In this document: positions 45,828-54,988 of the stretch, in pieces | Position numbering within the stretch: position 1 is the stretch's first letter | Layout of the letters: each line of letters opens with the position of its first letter | Source: Trichomonas tenax | Taxonomy: Eukaryota; Parabasalia; Trichomonadida; Trichomonadidae | Direction: 5' to 3' | Length of the DNA: 64,000 nucleotides | Assembly: GCA_023091735.1 (NCBI GenBank) | Contig: JALKBU010000043.1 | Coordinates: 47,463 to 111,462 of the forward strand | Notes under the pieces: generated by a model | The model's database searches: none | Told to the model about the DNA's origin: nothing | Seen by the model: only the letters and a program-made list of their open reading frames with translations | Made by a program: the position numbers and the translations under genes

Positions 45828-46355
45828 GGAAACAATTGTTCAATACTCATAAAAATCTAACTACACACGAAATTTCTACTGATTTTTAGCTCTTTACTAC
45901 TTATAAATAGAGAAATTATCCTATCTTTAACATGAATTGCTTTTCATGTGATTTATAGTGATTCCTGAAGGTAATTTTTTAATTTTTCGAAGTTTTAAAA
46001 ATCAATGAATTTTGAAAAAATAAAAATGTTTTTTTTTTTGAATTTTCACAATTTTTGATGTTAAAAATCATGAAATGCAAAAACCAAATAATTCAATATT
46101 CATTCAAATAAATTTTCATTCATATGCAAATATTTATTTGATCAAATTTCGATTATTTTGAATTTCAGCTTGATAAACAAAGAATTGAAAGAAATTCACT
46201 CAGCCAATAATTTTTTCCAGAGATGGTGAATTGATAAAAGTTTAAACAAATACAAATTTATAATTTAATAAGAAATAAACATTGATGTAAAAGATTGATT
46301 CTAGATAGTTTATTAGCATGGATATAGCTCTGTTGTCACACAGGGTTTAAAGACA
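45828..46355. other. AT-rich spacer between convergent genes
   Basis: Spacer between the 3' ends of IscS and the minus-strand dehydrogenase. A/T-rich with T runs near 46027-46039; no feature otherwise. Confidence 0.45.
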
Positions 46356-47420
46356 TCATTGAAAGATTTCATCAAAAAGATGATCAATTGTTTGATTGTA
46401 CAAACAGTCCTTAAGAACATTGTATCTGTAGTAATCGCTGACGTGTTTCAAACCTGAAACACCTAATAAATCTCCGTTTATTGGTGAATCATCTAAAAGA
46501 AGCTTGATTGCTGGTAATGCGCCAACTTCCGGCTGAAGCATGACAAACTTGCCAAAGTACTTCACAAGTAATGCTGCAAATTTATTGAGATTGACAATTC
46601 CTGTTTGTACAACTCCTGGATCAGCGGCAGACACGAAAATTTGCCTTTTCTGAAGGTCCTCTGATAGCCTGAGTGTGGCAAACATCAGTGCCAATTTAGA
46701 TCTGTAATAAGTCGGTAATTGCGAGTATTTTGTTGCTCCTCCATCAATGAACATTGACTTACTCAGCCATATCCAACGATATGTCACAGAGTCCATGTTC
46801 ACAATTCGCGAATTTGGAGGCATCAGTGGAAGTAATTTCCAAGTAAGAAGTAATGGCCCAATATAGTTTGTTTCAAGTGTATTCTCAAATCCATCACTGG
46901 TTATCGTTAAGTTTTGGGTCATTGCTCCTGCATTATTCATTAATCTTGTGATTTTGTTGCCTCTCTTTAATAATTCGTTGCCAAAGCGGTTAACAGATGC
47001 TATAGAGGATACATCAAGCTCTAGAATCTCGATATTTTTGTTACCAGTCGCACTTATTATTCGATTTTTCGCAATGTCTCCACTGGCTAGATTTCTGCAA
47101 CCAATAATGATATTATATCCTTTACTTGCAGCTGCATAAGCAATTTCTAGGCCCATTCCTCGATTTGCTCCAGTAATTACAATTGTTTCAATGTCTCCTT
47201 TATAACTGATGTTATTTTGTATATATTCGTTATATTTTCGCAAATTTGATGGAACGTAATCGATTGGTGCTTCCATGAACTTCTTTTCTGCAGATAGAAA
47301 ATCATCAATCTTAAAATTTCCTTGATTTTTCATGTATTTGCTTGGAAAGTCGAACATAATGGTGCCATTGTGGAACCTCCATAAATAGTTGGCGGCTGCT
47401 TCATACCAAATGGAAATCAT
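46356..47420 (-). CDS. Short-chain dehydrogenase/reductase
   Basis: A 354-residue protein from ATG 47420. Residues about 78-330 are a classical SDR Rossmann fold: cofactor motif TGANRGMG at 83-90, NNAG at 162-165, catalytic Ser about 211 in NMDSVTY, catalytic Tyr and Lys in YYRSK (Y238, K242), and ADPGVVQTG near 275. The catalytic set is complete, so it is likely active. The arrangement is like the retinol-dehydrogenase/WW-oxidoreductase group of NADP(H)-dependent SDRs. The 75-residue N-terminal extension contains YLWRFHNGTIMFDFPSKYM and is not part of the fold; it is not a clear membrane anchor. Substrate unknown. It is transcribed toward IscS. Confidence 0.88.
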   Translation of the reverse strand: MISIWYEAAANYLWRFHNGTIMFDFPSKYMKNQGNFKIDDFLSAEKKFMEAPIDYVPSNLRKYNEYIQNNISYKGDIETIVITGANRGMGLEIAYAAASKGYNIIIGCRNLASGDIAKNRIISATGNKNIEILELDVSSIASVNRFGNELLKRGNKITRLMNNAGAMTQNLTITSDGFENTLETNYIGPLLLTWKLLPLMPPNSRIVNMDSVTYRWIWLSKSMFIDGGATKYSQLPTYYRSKLALMFATLRLSEDLQKRQIFVSAADPGVVQTGIVNLNKFAALLVKYFGKFVMLQPEVGALPAIKLLLDDSPINGDLLGVSGLKHVSDYYRYNVLKDCLYNQTIDHLFDEIFQ

Positions 47421-48374
47421 TGATGAAAAATGAACAAATTTTGGATCACCTTCTTTTTTGGATCAGAAAATCGAAGATTTTAACAGAATTTCAGCCGATA
47501 ACTATTGTTGTTTTAACTTCTCTCCATTATATTCTTGTAGAAGCACTCTCATAGAATATGATTTACTAACTTATGCATCTCAAAACCCTTTTATTAAACC
47601 AGAATCAACACTTTCTGTATACGGTGAATTCAAATATGTTATATCATAAAAAGAGCTCGAAACAAGCATCAATAGACAAAAATAAGATTATTTTACTAAG
47701 AAATTATTACAAAATTGAGCGATCATATCTTTCTTATTGTCTTATCTTTGGAAATATTCAACCAATAATCTTCCACTTAATTGCACTTGATGAGTCCAGT
47801 CTATTTTTGAAATATCTTTGAGAAATAAAATATTATTAGATACGTGAGGAATTAAGAAACCACATTCTAAATATATATGTTTTATATGAAAGTGTAAAAG
47901 GCTGTGACATTGGTTTGTGTAAAAAAGCCCAAGATATCTTTTCTCAAAATATATTATGAAAACAAAGCTATTAAACAGATGAAATGCCCATGGTAGGCAA
48001 TAGAAGCAGTATTTAGACATTCCTTTAGCTTAAAAACCAATTCCAAAAGCAGTTTTTTTATATTTTTTGTTTTTTCAAATGGAAAACGTCACTTTTCAAA
48101 TTGAAACATAAAATGGTTTTTGGTGGCGAATTTATAATCCATTGGAGAATTTATTGAGAAACAAAAGGAATAAAAGTCGCAAAATCCATTTTTTAGAACA
48201 AAATTTTGCGATCAAAAATACGAAAAAGAAGCCACAACAAAAGCATTTCCATTTACAATTCCTGAAGCAGTCTCCGAATCAAAGCCCAAATGAGGGGTTC
48301 AATATTCTCCAAAAGTAACCGGCCACTTATAAATTGAGATCAAACCGTTAAAACTTGGCCGAGCATTTTTGATT
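47421..48374. promoter_or_regulatory. 5' region of the second Hsp110 gene, with GGCC boxes
   Basis: Divergent spacer between the dehydrogenase and Hsp110 genes. Near the start are AAGTAACCGGCCACTTAT (48313), CAAACCGTTAAAAC (48341) and TTGGCCGAGC (48355) within 65 bp of the ATG. The last resembles TTGGCCGGCC before the other Hsp110 gene. AACCGTTA and TAACC are Myb-type core sequences, which would suit the small Myb proteins here, but that is inference. The rest is AT-rich without other recognisable features. Confidence 0.35.
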
Positions 48375-50876
48375 ATGGCTTCCGTCATCGCTGTAGATCT
48401 CGGAAATCAGAACTGCGTTATCGCACTCCCACAGAACGGTGGTGTCGATATTGTCAACAACCAGTCCTCACAGCGCCTTACACCAACAATGGTCGCTATC
48501 GATAACGACAGAAGATACGCTGGTGAGTTCGCAAAGACACAGCAAATACAGAACGTCAAAGGAACAATCACAAACTTGAAGCGTTTAATCGGTTTAAGAT
48601 ACGATTCCGCTGAGCGTGAAGTCGTCGAGAAGATGTCACCATTCAAGCTCGTTAAGCTCGACGATGGATTCATCGGCGTCGAACTCACATATGGTGACAA
48701 CCCAATCGTTCTTCGCATCGAACAATTGCTCGCTCTCTCCATGAAAGAGGTCCTCAAGATCGCTAAGCTCAACGGATCTTCCAGCAACGAGGTCGTTATC
48801 GTTGTTTCACCATGGTGGAGTGAGTGCCAGAGACGCGTCATTCTCGATGCTGCTAAGATCTCAGGCATCAAGGTCATGAAGCTCTTGAACTCAACAACAG
48901 CTCAGGCCATCTGCTATTCTATGTATCACCGCACAAAGCTCCCAGCAGACAAGGATAAGGCCGTCCCAGTCGCTTTCATCGACTTCGGTGACTCATCACT
49001 CAACGTTTCCATCGCCAACCTCTGCCAGGGCTCCGTCGACATCAAGTCGTTCGCCTGCGATGAGCACTTCGGTGGTGCACACTTCACTGATGCTCTTCAG
49101 GAGTTATTGCTCGAGTTGACAATCAGGAATTCCAAGATCGACCCACGCAAAAACCAGCGTGCTATGATCCGCTTCAACACAGCCGTCGAGCGTGCGAAGA
49201 AGGTTCTCTCTGTCAACCCAGTTGTTAGATTCGAAGTTCAGTCCCTCATGAACGATATTGATGTCAGATTCGACTTCAAGCGTGAGGACTTCGAGGCTAA
49301 GATCGTTGACCTCGTCAAGCGCCTCGATGAGCCAATCAACAAGGCTCTCGAACTGGCTGGCGTCCAGAAACAGGACCTTTTCGCTATTGAAGTTCACGGT
49401 GGTGCTTCAAGAGTTGCAGCTGTTAAGACACACATCAAGGAAATCTTCGGCCGCGAACCAACACAATCCCTTAACCCAGATGAGTGCTTCGCTATGGGTG
49501 CTGGCTTCCAGGCTGCTATCCTTTCTCCAAAGTACCGTGTCAACCTCAACGTTAAGGATGTTGCTCCCCACAAGGTCATGATCGAATACACAGAGGTTGA
49601 TGGCACAAAGAAGACAAAGGATCTCTTCAAGCAGTTCAACAAGGTTCCATCCACAATGGAAGTTCCAATCAAGGTTGCCAGAAAGTGCTCCGTCAGAATC
49701 TTCACAGATGAGTGCGACTTAGGTGTTCTTGAAATCGACACAGGCAAGGATGAGGTCGACACAGTCTACGCCATGATCCGTATGACACCAGACTCCGTCG
49801 TCGATGTCAAGGAGGCCAACGTTGTCGTCACAGAGCAGATCGAAATCAAGGAAGAGAAGAAGCCAGAGCCAAAGAAGGAGGAAAAGAAGCCAGAAGAAAA
49901 GAAGGACGAAAAGGCCGAGGAGAAGAAAGATGAGAAGAAGCCAGAAGAGGCAAAGAAGGAGGAAGAGAAGAAGGAAGAAGAAAAGAAGCCAGAGGAAGAG
50001 AAGAAGGAAGAAGAAAAGAAGCCAGAAGAGCCAAAGAAGGAGGAAGAGAAGAAGCCAGAGGAGCCAAAGTTCAAGACAGTCAAGAAGAATATCCCAGTCA
50101 ACTTCACATACACACCAGCCTTCGGACTTTCTGACAAGGTCATCGAGGAGCTCAAGAAGATTGAGATCCAGATGGAGCAGAAGGATATCCTCGAGGAGAA
50201 GATCGATAACACAAAGAACGATCTCCAGTCCTACATCTTCAGAATGATGTCTGGCATGGACCGCGACTACCCAGAGTACTTCGATCCAAAGACAAAGGAT
50301 GCTGACCGCCAGAAGGTCGACCAGGCCAATGACTGGTTCAGCGAGAACGAGTTCGACAGACTCCCACTTGTCGAGTACGAGAAGCAGCTTTCCATCCTTA
50401 AGGCTTTCGGTGAGCCAGCCCTCAGAAGGAGAGATCTCTACGGTGGCATCCATAGAATCGTCACAACACACATGGAGCGCAAGGATGAGGCAGTCAAGAG
50501 ACTCGACCAGAAGGACGAGAAGTTCTCCCACATCACAGAGGAGGAGCGCAAGCCAATCAGAGATGAGCTCCAGAAGTACGGCGAGTGGCTCAAGGAGAAG
50601 CAGACAGAGTGCGAGAATGCTCCAAAGCACTTAGACCCACCGCTGACAACAAACTCTGCCGATGCCAGAATCTCCAAGTTAGAGGAGAAGGTCCAGCAGC
50701 TCCTTTGCAAGCCAAAGCCAAAACCAAAGAAGGAGGAAGAGAAGAAGGATGAAGAGAAGAAAGACGAAAAGGCCGAGGGGAAGAAGGAGGAAGGCGAAAA
50801 GAAGGAAGAAGAGAAGAAGCCTGAAGACGCAAAGAAACCAGAAGAACCAAAGAAGGAAGAAGAAAAGAAGGAATAA
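48375..50876 (+). CDS. Hsp110-family chaperone with charged KEEE/KKPEE linker and tail
   Basis: A protein of 833 residues from the ATG at 48375 (an earlier TTG in frame is not used). Residues 1-380 are the ATPase domain: VDLGNQNC (residues 7-14) in place of GIDLGTTNS, as in Hsp110/Sse1, RRYAGEFAKTQQ, FIDFGDSSLNVSIAN, and VHGGASRVAAVKTHIKEIFG. Then come the beta domain (RMTPDSVVDVKEANV) and the helical lid (SYIFRMMSGMDRDYPEYFD, EWLKEKQTECENAPKH). Between them, residues about 491-565 are a run of alternating K, E and P, and the C-terminus (about 780-833) is another such run. Hsp110 is a nucleotide-exchange partner of cytosolic Hsp70; the charged inserts are typical of this branch in trichomonads. 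C-rich codon bias implies high expression. The stop reads TAAG. Confidence 0.93.
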   Translation: MASVIAVDLGNQNCVIALPQNGGVDIVNNQSSQRLTPTMVAIDNDRRYAGEFAKTQQIQNVKGTITNLKRLIGLRYDSAEREVVEKMSPFKLVKLDDGFIGVELTYGDNPIVLRIEQLLALSMKEVLKIAKLNGSSSNEVVIVVSPWWSECQRRVILDAAKISGIKVMKLLNSTTAQAICYSMYHRTKLPADKDKAVPVAFIDFGDSSLNVSIANLCQGSVDIKSFACDEHFGGAHFTDALQELLLELTIRNSKIDPRKNQRAMIRFNTAVERAKKVLSVNPVVRFEVQSLMNDIDVRFDFKREDFEAKIVDLVKRLDEPINKALELAGVQKQDLFAIEVHGGASRVAAVKTHIKEIFGREPTQSLNPDECFAMGAGFQAAILSPKYRVNLNVKDVAPHKVMIEYTEVDGTKKTKDLFKQFNKVPSTMEVPIKVARKCSVRIFTDECDLGVLEIDTGKDEVDTVYAMIRMTPDSVVDVKEANVVVTEQIEIKEEKKPEPKKEEKKPEEKKDEKAEEKKDEKKPEEAKKEEEKKEEEKKPEEEKKEEEKKPEEPKKEEEKKPEEPKFKTVKKNIPVNFTYTPAFGLSDKVIEELKKIEIQMEQKDILEEKIDNTKNDLQSYIFRMMSGMDRDYPEYFDPKTKDADRQKVDQANDWFSENEFDRLPLVEYEKQLSILKAFGEPALRRRDLYGGIHRIVTTHMERKDEAVKRLDQKDEKFSHITEEERKPIRDELQKYGEWLKEKQTECENAPKHLDPPLTTNSADARISKLEEKVQQLLCKPKPKPKKEEEKKDEEKKDEKAEGKKEEGEKKEEEKKPEDAKKPEEPKKEEEKKE

Positions 50877-51227
50877 GCCTTTCTTGTTTAGATCTGGATA
50901 CCTTGGTAGATGTTTTTAAATAAAATTTGACTCTCTTTTAATTAATTATTTGTTGACACATTACATGAATATTCCCTGCATTACATGACATATTGTAATG
51001 ATCATATTTTTTTAAATGATTTACATGACAAGATTCATTCATTTTGACATGTAAAGCATGGTTCAATATAAATGAAAGAAGTCCGCTGATGCAGCAGCAG
51101 TCAATGCTGAAGGAGAAGAAGAGCGCTGCTTGGATTTACCCTACTCTTAAGAATTTTCCGATATTTTTTTTTCGGTGAAAAATTTTGTTGTCACTTTTAT
51201 GTCAAATTTCTAAAATCATTTTTATTT
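50877..51227 (+). promoter_or_regulatory. 5' flank of the CUE gene with ACATGA/ACATGT elements
   Basis: Contains TTACATGACA at 50981 and 51021, TTTGACATGTAAAG at about 51043-51056 and GTCACTTTTATGTCAAA near 51190. A GC-richer stretch at 51080-51140 (CTGATGCAGCAGCAGTCAATG and onward) has short open frames but no recognisable protein. The elements sit 170-250 bp upstream of the CUE ATG. Confidence 0.4.
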
Positions 51228-52061
51228 ATGTCAATACAGCAGAAAGTCAACAGAATCGCGGAGATGTTCCCCAACCACAGGAAAGACACCATCGAAGCGA
51301 TCCTGATGGAAATGAACGGAAATGAGGATAACACAGTCTCAATTTTGCTCGATACACCCGAAAACGAACCTCCACCACAGAAGGGAGGACACGGAAATGC
51401 ACCGTCATACCCATCAACGCCTTCATATCCATCTACTGGTGGTTATCCTGGCACTTATCCATCACCAGGCGGTTATCCTGGTGCTGTTCCTCCTTCTGGC
51501 GGATACCCAGGTGCCTACGCCGCTCCGCCGCAGGCCTACGGTGCACCTCCTTATCCTGCTTACGGCGCACCAAATATTTACACACAACCTGCTCCAGCTG
51601 CAGCACCAAAGCCGAAGCCAGCAAACTTACCGAAGTTTGATCATATCTTTTCATCTGATTTCTTGCGCTGGCCTGATGACGCTGAAGTTGTCCGCGTTTC
51701 AAGAGATGGAACACCAATGCCGATGACTGAGAACCCACCAATGTATCCAGGCGCTGCACCGTCTTATCCAGGTGCTGCACCATCATATCCAGGTGCTGCA
51801 CCATCATATCCAGGTGCTGCTCCATCATATCCAGGCGCTGCACCATCTTATCCAGGTGCTGCACCATCATATCCAGGCGCAGGATATAACGCCCCTCCAG
51901 CTAATCCTAACGAAGACAATATGCCAATGCCGACAATCAATGTCGATTCTAATTTAATTCCAGGTGTTGACGCGGACTCCAACCAGACAGCCGGATGGTG
52001 GGCGAACTTCAAACAGAGATTTTCGAGCAGTAAGAAGAATCAATATCAGAATCTCAACTAG
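51228..52061 (+). CDS. CUE-domain protein with proline-rich and SYPGAAP repeats
   Basis: A 277-residue protein. Residues about 7-42 form a CUE ubiquitin-binding domain: RIAEMFPNHRKDTIEAILMEM with the MFP motif and a downstream NTVSILL. Residues about 60-130 are proline, glycine and tyrosine rich (GGYPGTYPSPGGYPGA). Residues about 173-220 are seven copies of YPGAAPS, encoded by a 21-bp unit. The C-terminus DSNLIPGVDADSNQTAGWWANFKQR is not recognisable. CUE domains bind ubiquitin in trafficking and quality control; the proline-rich repeats would bind SH3 or WW partners or give low-complexity phase behaviour. No membrane segment. A 21-bp unit this regular makes the copy number likely to vary between strains. 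The stop is TAG, with TAAA four bases later. Confidence 0.8.
   Translation: MSIQQKVNRIAEMFPNHRKDTIEAILMEMNGNEDNTVSILLDTPENEPPPQKGGHGNAPSYPSTPSYPSTGGYPGTYPSPGGYPGAVPPSGGYPGAYAAPPQAYGAPPYPAYGAPNIYTQPAPAAAPKPKPANLPKFDHIFSSDFLRWPDDAEVVRVSRDGTPMPMTENPPMYPGAAPSYPGAAPSYPGAAPSYPGAAPSYPGAAPSYPGAAPSYPGAGYNAPPANPNEDNMPMPTINVDSNLIPGVDADSNQTAGWWANFKQRFSSSKKNQYQNLN
51741..51890 (+). repeat. 21-bp coding minisatellite (YPGAAPS) within the CUE gene
   Basis: Seven nearly identical 21-bp units (TATCCAGGTGCTGCACCATCA type) with mostly synonymous variation at the GGT/GGC and TCA/TCT positions. The last copy ends as YPGAGYN. Unit length is a multiple of three, so slippage would keep the frame. Confidence 0.9.
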
Positions 52062-52164
52062 CATTAAAGTTTTTATTATTGTCAAATGAATTTACACAAC
52101 TGAATCTTTATTCAACGAAACAATCAACCATGAATAATAAAAATAAAAAATAAATCAAAATATA

Positions 52165-52878
52165 TTACTCGTAAGGGATATTATTTGTATGTGCCCACTT
52201 AAGGAGTTCGCTTCCAGTTTGTGTTGGTGCGCTATCTATTGATTTACGCATTGATAAAATAGTCAAATGTTTGAAAGTGTAATCATTCAGCAAGCGGAGC
52301 TGCTCAAACTGTTTCTTCAGCATTCCGTTAATCAGATCATTCACTGATTTCGTCTTTCCCCAAAACTTGTGTTCAACGATATCGCAAAAGTTTGAGTAAT
52401 AAAGATCTTCTGTGTCAGCAATCATCATGTTGCAGTGCTCTAAGAGGTCGACCTGCAGTTTTGAGCAGTTGTGGATCGCTTCTGAGCAGAGATACAAAAC
52501 ATGGTGAAGATATGATAACCTAGTGAGAGAGGCATTGGATATCAGCTCCGTCTGCTTGTAGGAGCAGGTGAGGAGGAACGCATGGACCATAAGTTCGATG
52601 TATGTTGTAGATATTTTTGAATTTTCGAGTTTAGAAATTAAGTGATCGACAACGGGCTGTGCTTCTTCGAGTGTTGCCAAATCAAACTTCGGGAGAATCG
52701 TCTTTGTGAATTCTGAATATGCGTTGAATGATTCTGCATCAAAATCCTCAATCTCAGGGGAATATGTGGGGCTAATTGGTGCTAAAGGATTGGGGATCTT
52801 GTCAAGACGCGGGATTTCTAGCGCTGCATCGGCTGTCTCTGAGGCTTCACCGAAGACGGCGCTGCTTTCGACACTCAT
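52165..52878 (-). CDS. Conserved-looking helical protein of unknown function
   Basis: A protein of 237 residues from ATG 52878; the frame is open further upstream to a GTG at 52956 that I do not accept as a start. It starts MSVESSAVFGEASETADAAL, has an acidic, proline-containing stretch (PTYSPEIEDFDAESF), and the rest looks helical (YIELMVHAFLLTCSYKQTELI, LHHVLYLCSEAIHNCSKLQVDLLEHC). I do not recognise any domain. Helix-rich content and many Leu, Cys and His residues could suit an adaptor, but nothing is diagnostic. It is transcribed toward the CUE gene with only about 100 bp between their stops, and its start is within 240 bp of the divergent pseudogene at 53113. Confidence 0.55.
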   Translation of the reverse strand: MSVESSAVFGEASETADAALEIPRLDKIPNPLAPISPTYSPEIEDFDAESFNAYSEFTKTILPKFDLATLEEAQPVVDHLISKLENSKISTTYIELMVHAFLLTCSYKQTELISNASLTRLSYLHHVLYLCSEAIHNCSKLQVDLLEHCNMMIADTEDLYYSNFCDIVEHKFWGKTKSVNDLINGMLKKQFEQLRLLNDYTFKHLTILSMRKSIDSAPTQTGSELLKWAHTNNIPYE

Positions 52879-52894
52879 GTAACGTGTGAAAAAT

Positions 52895-53112
52895 TTTAGG
52901 GGGTTGATAAAATAAACAAGGGAGTTCACATTTTGACATTTAAATTTACATGACACATTGTTATTGATTATTTTATAGGGTAATATTTTATAAACGAGGG
53001 GCTGAGTTTACACGACACATTTTATCTGATATTCTTATTTACATAAAATAAAAAGGGGATTCTTTAAAAAATAGTCGTTGACATTTTTTCTCAAAAAAAA
53101 GTTTTTTTATCA
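52895..53112 (+). promoter_or_regulatory. 5' flank of the mosaic pseudogene, copy of the 28606 flank
   Basis: Contains GGGGGTTGATAAAATAAACA, TTTACATGACAC, TTTACACGACAC and AAAATAGTCGTTGACATTTT followed by the leader ending TTTTTTTATCA before ATG. The order and wording match the flank of the intact ankyrin gene at 28606-28770, showing the duplication included the promoter. The middle part differs by insertions. Confidence 0.5.
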
Positions 53113-54623
53113 ATGACTAATCTCAACATTGATTTAGCAGAGACAGCGAAACAGCTTCCGACGAAGATCGACAACAAGACTGTCTTCCAGGTGCATGATG
53201 ACTTCGATGAACTTCTAAGTATATTGAAAGCCGGAAAACTTGATGGAAATCATGCGGCCGAACTTTTGAAGCTGAGCATCAATACATTCAAACTTCCAGA
53301 TTGATTCGATTTGTTTCGGAAGATCAATGTTGCATTTGAAAAGGACAGAAAACCAGATCCGAATCAGTTCATTGAGTTTATTCGCGCGATGCACAAAACG
53401 CTCAAAGCAGATCCAATCAGGCCGATCTTCAATATGGTTGTTGATCTCGTCGATAAAATCGAAGAGAGCGAATCTCAATACATGTCACTCAAGATGTCTG
53501 TTTCTGAATATCAGGTTCAAATTGCTCAGAAAGATTACACGATTTCTGAATTCAACCAGAAAATCGCAAAACTCGTAGAACAGAATCAGGAGTTAGAAAA
53601 ACAAATAAACACATTAAATGGAAACACCAGCAATCTTCAATCAAAAATGGAGGTGGAAGTGAATGATCTTAAATCAAAATTGGCGGAAAAAGAAAATCAG
53701 CTGAAAGAGTCAAGAAATAAAATCGAAAATATTCAAAATAATCTTAATTCAAAGAACAAAGATAGTGAAAAATTATGTCAAATCAATGAAAAGATTGGAA
53801 AGCTCGTTCAAATTAGTGATGCGATATTAGACAATAAAAGCATTGTAGCCTATTCAGAGCGACTCATATATCTCGTTTGCTCTGACCTCAGAACCGATAA
53901 TTTTGATGATTTGAGTCCTCTTTTTTCGGGCAATTGAATTAAGCAAAGAAAACAATTTTGATGATATATGAATTTTATGAGAATGTTGCCCTTTGGAATA
54001 ACGAAAATGCAAAATGGCTTGCTTTCATCATCAAATTGTTTGAAGTCAGAAACAAAACCAAAGATACAATTATCTTAAAGGCATCGAATGACGGAAATCT
54101 TGAGTTGGAAAAATATCTCTGTAAGTATGGTGCCGATGATGAAACTCATAATGAATATGAAGGCAACTTGTTAACTTTGTCCGTTCGAAACAAAGACTTA
54201 ACAAAATATTTGATCGAAGCTGGCTTCAATAGAAATTATAAGGATAAATATGAACGCAATGTTTTATTAATGTGTGCTGATGTTGGCAATGTTGAGACTT
54301 TTTAATATTTATTGTCAATTGGGATGGATATAAACACAACAGGCCAAGATATCGGTGTCTTACACTGGGCCGCTATTGGTAGTAACGTTCCAATGGCGAG
54401 ATGCCTGATTGAAAATCGCAACTTTAGAGTTAACCAGCAATCTAATAATTTCACTCCTATTTTTATGACTGCAAGTAATGGTCATATTGAAATGATAAAA
54501 TATCTCCTTAGCAACGGTGCAAATCCTAAGATCAAACACTCAAGTATGTGTGATGCTTTTGATATTGCTGAAAAATAAGACGGCAATAGAAGTGAAATCT
54601 TAAAAGCACTTAGAGATGGCTGA
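53113..54623 (+). pseudogene. Mosaic pseudogene copy of the coiled-coil/ankyrin gene at 28771
   Basis: Starts with the same ATG and N-terminus as 28771 (about 97% identical DNA over the first ~690 bp) but is broken. TGA at 53302-53304 replaces AGA. A stop and frameshifts lie around 53920-53970, where bases are missing relative to the intact copy. TAA at 54303-54305 replaces GAA in ETFEYLL, and TAA at 54576-54578 ends the last ankyrin unit early; the homologous true stop is TGA 54621-54623. Beyond position 53802 the similarity to the intact copy drops abruptly although ankyrin units remain in order (LILKASNDGNLELEKYL type, LSVRNKDLTKYLIEAGF, LHWAAIGSNVPMARCL). This looks like a divergent paralogue whose 5' half was overwritten by gene conversion. 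Confidence 0.85.
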
Positions 54624-54988
54624 TAAAGTCTTTTTTTCCTTTCTAGAATTTTTATTTTGATTCTATAACCAGAATTTGGTAAAATGAGTTCAATAAAATA
54701 AAATGATTGTAATCTCAATCAAGGAATTATCACTAATTATGTTAACATCATTTTATATTATTTACTTTTAAGGGTGCACTAACATGAAATGTAAACTATT
54801 GAAAATTACATTGAAAAAATGAATTATATTTTCAAATACGCTCACCCGGAAAAGTTATAATATTAATAAATAGTTATTAAATCATTTTTACTATATTATT
54901 ACAGTTAAGAATTATATTAAAATGCTTTGCATTCAATATGATGTTGAAAATCATTATTCTCAGATGTCACTTTTCATGGTAGTCCCCC

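Noticed and set aside
51080..51160. Short GC-richer open frames before the CUE gene
   Set aside because: No recognisable protein and conflicting frames; may be a remnant, but not supported.
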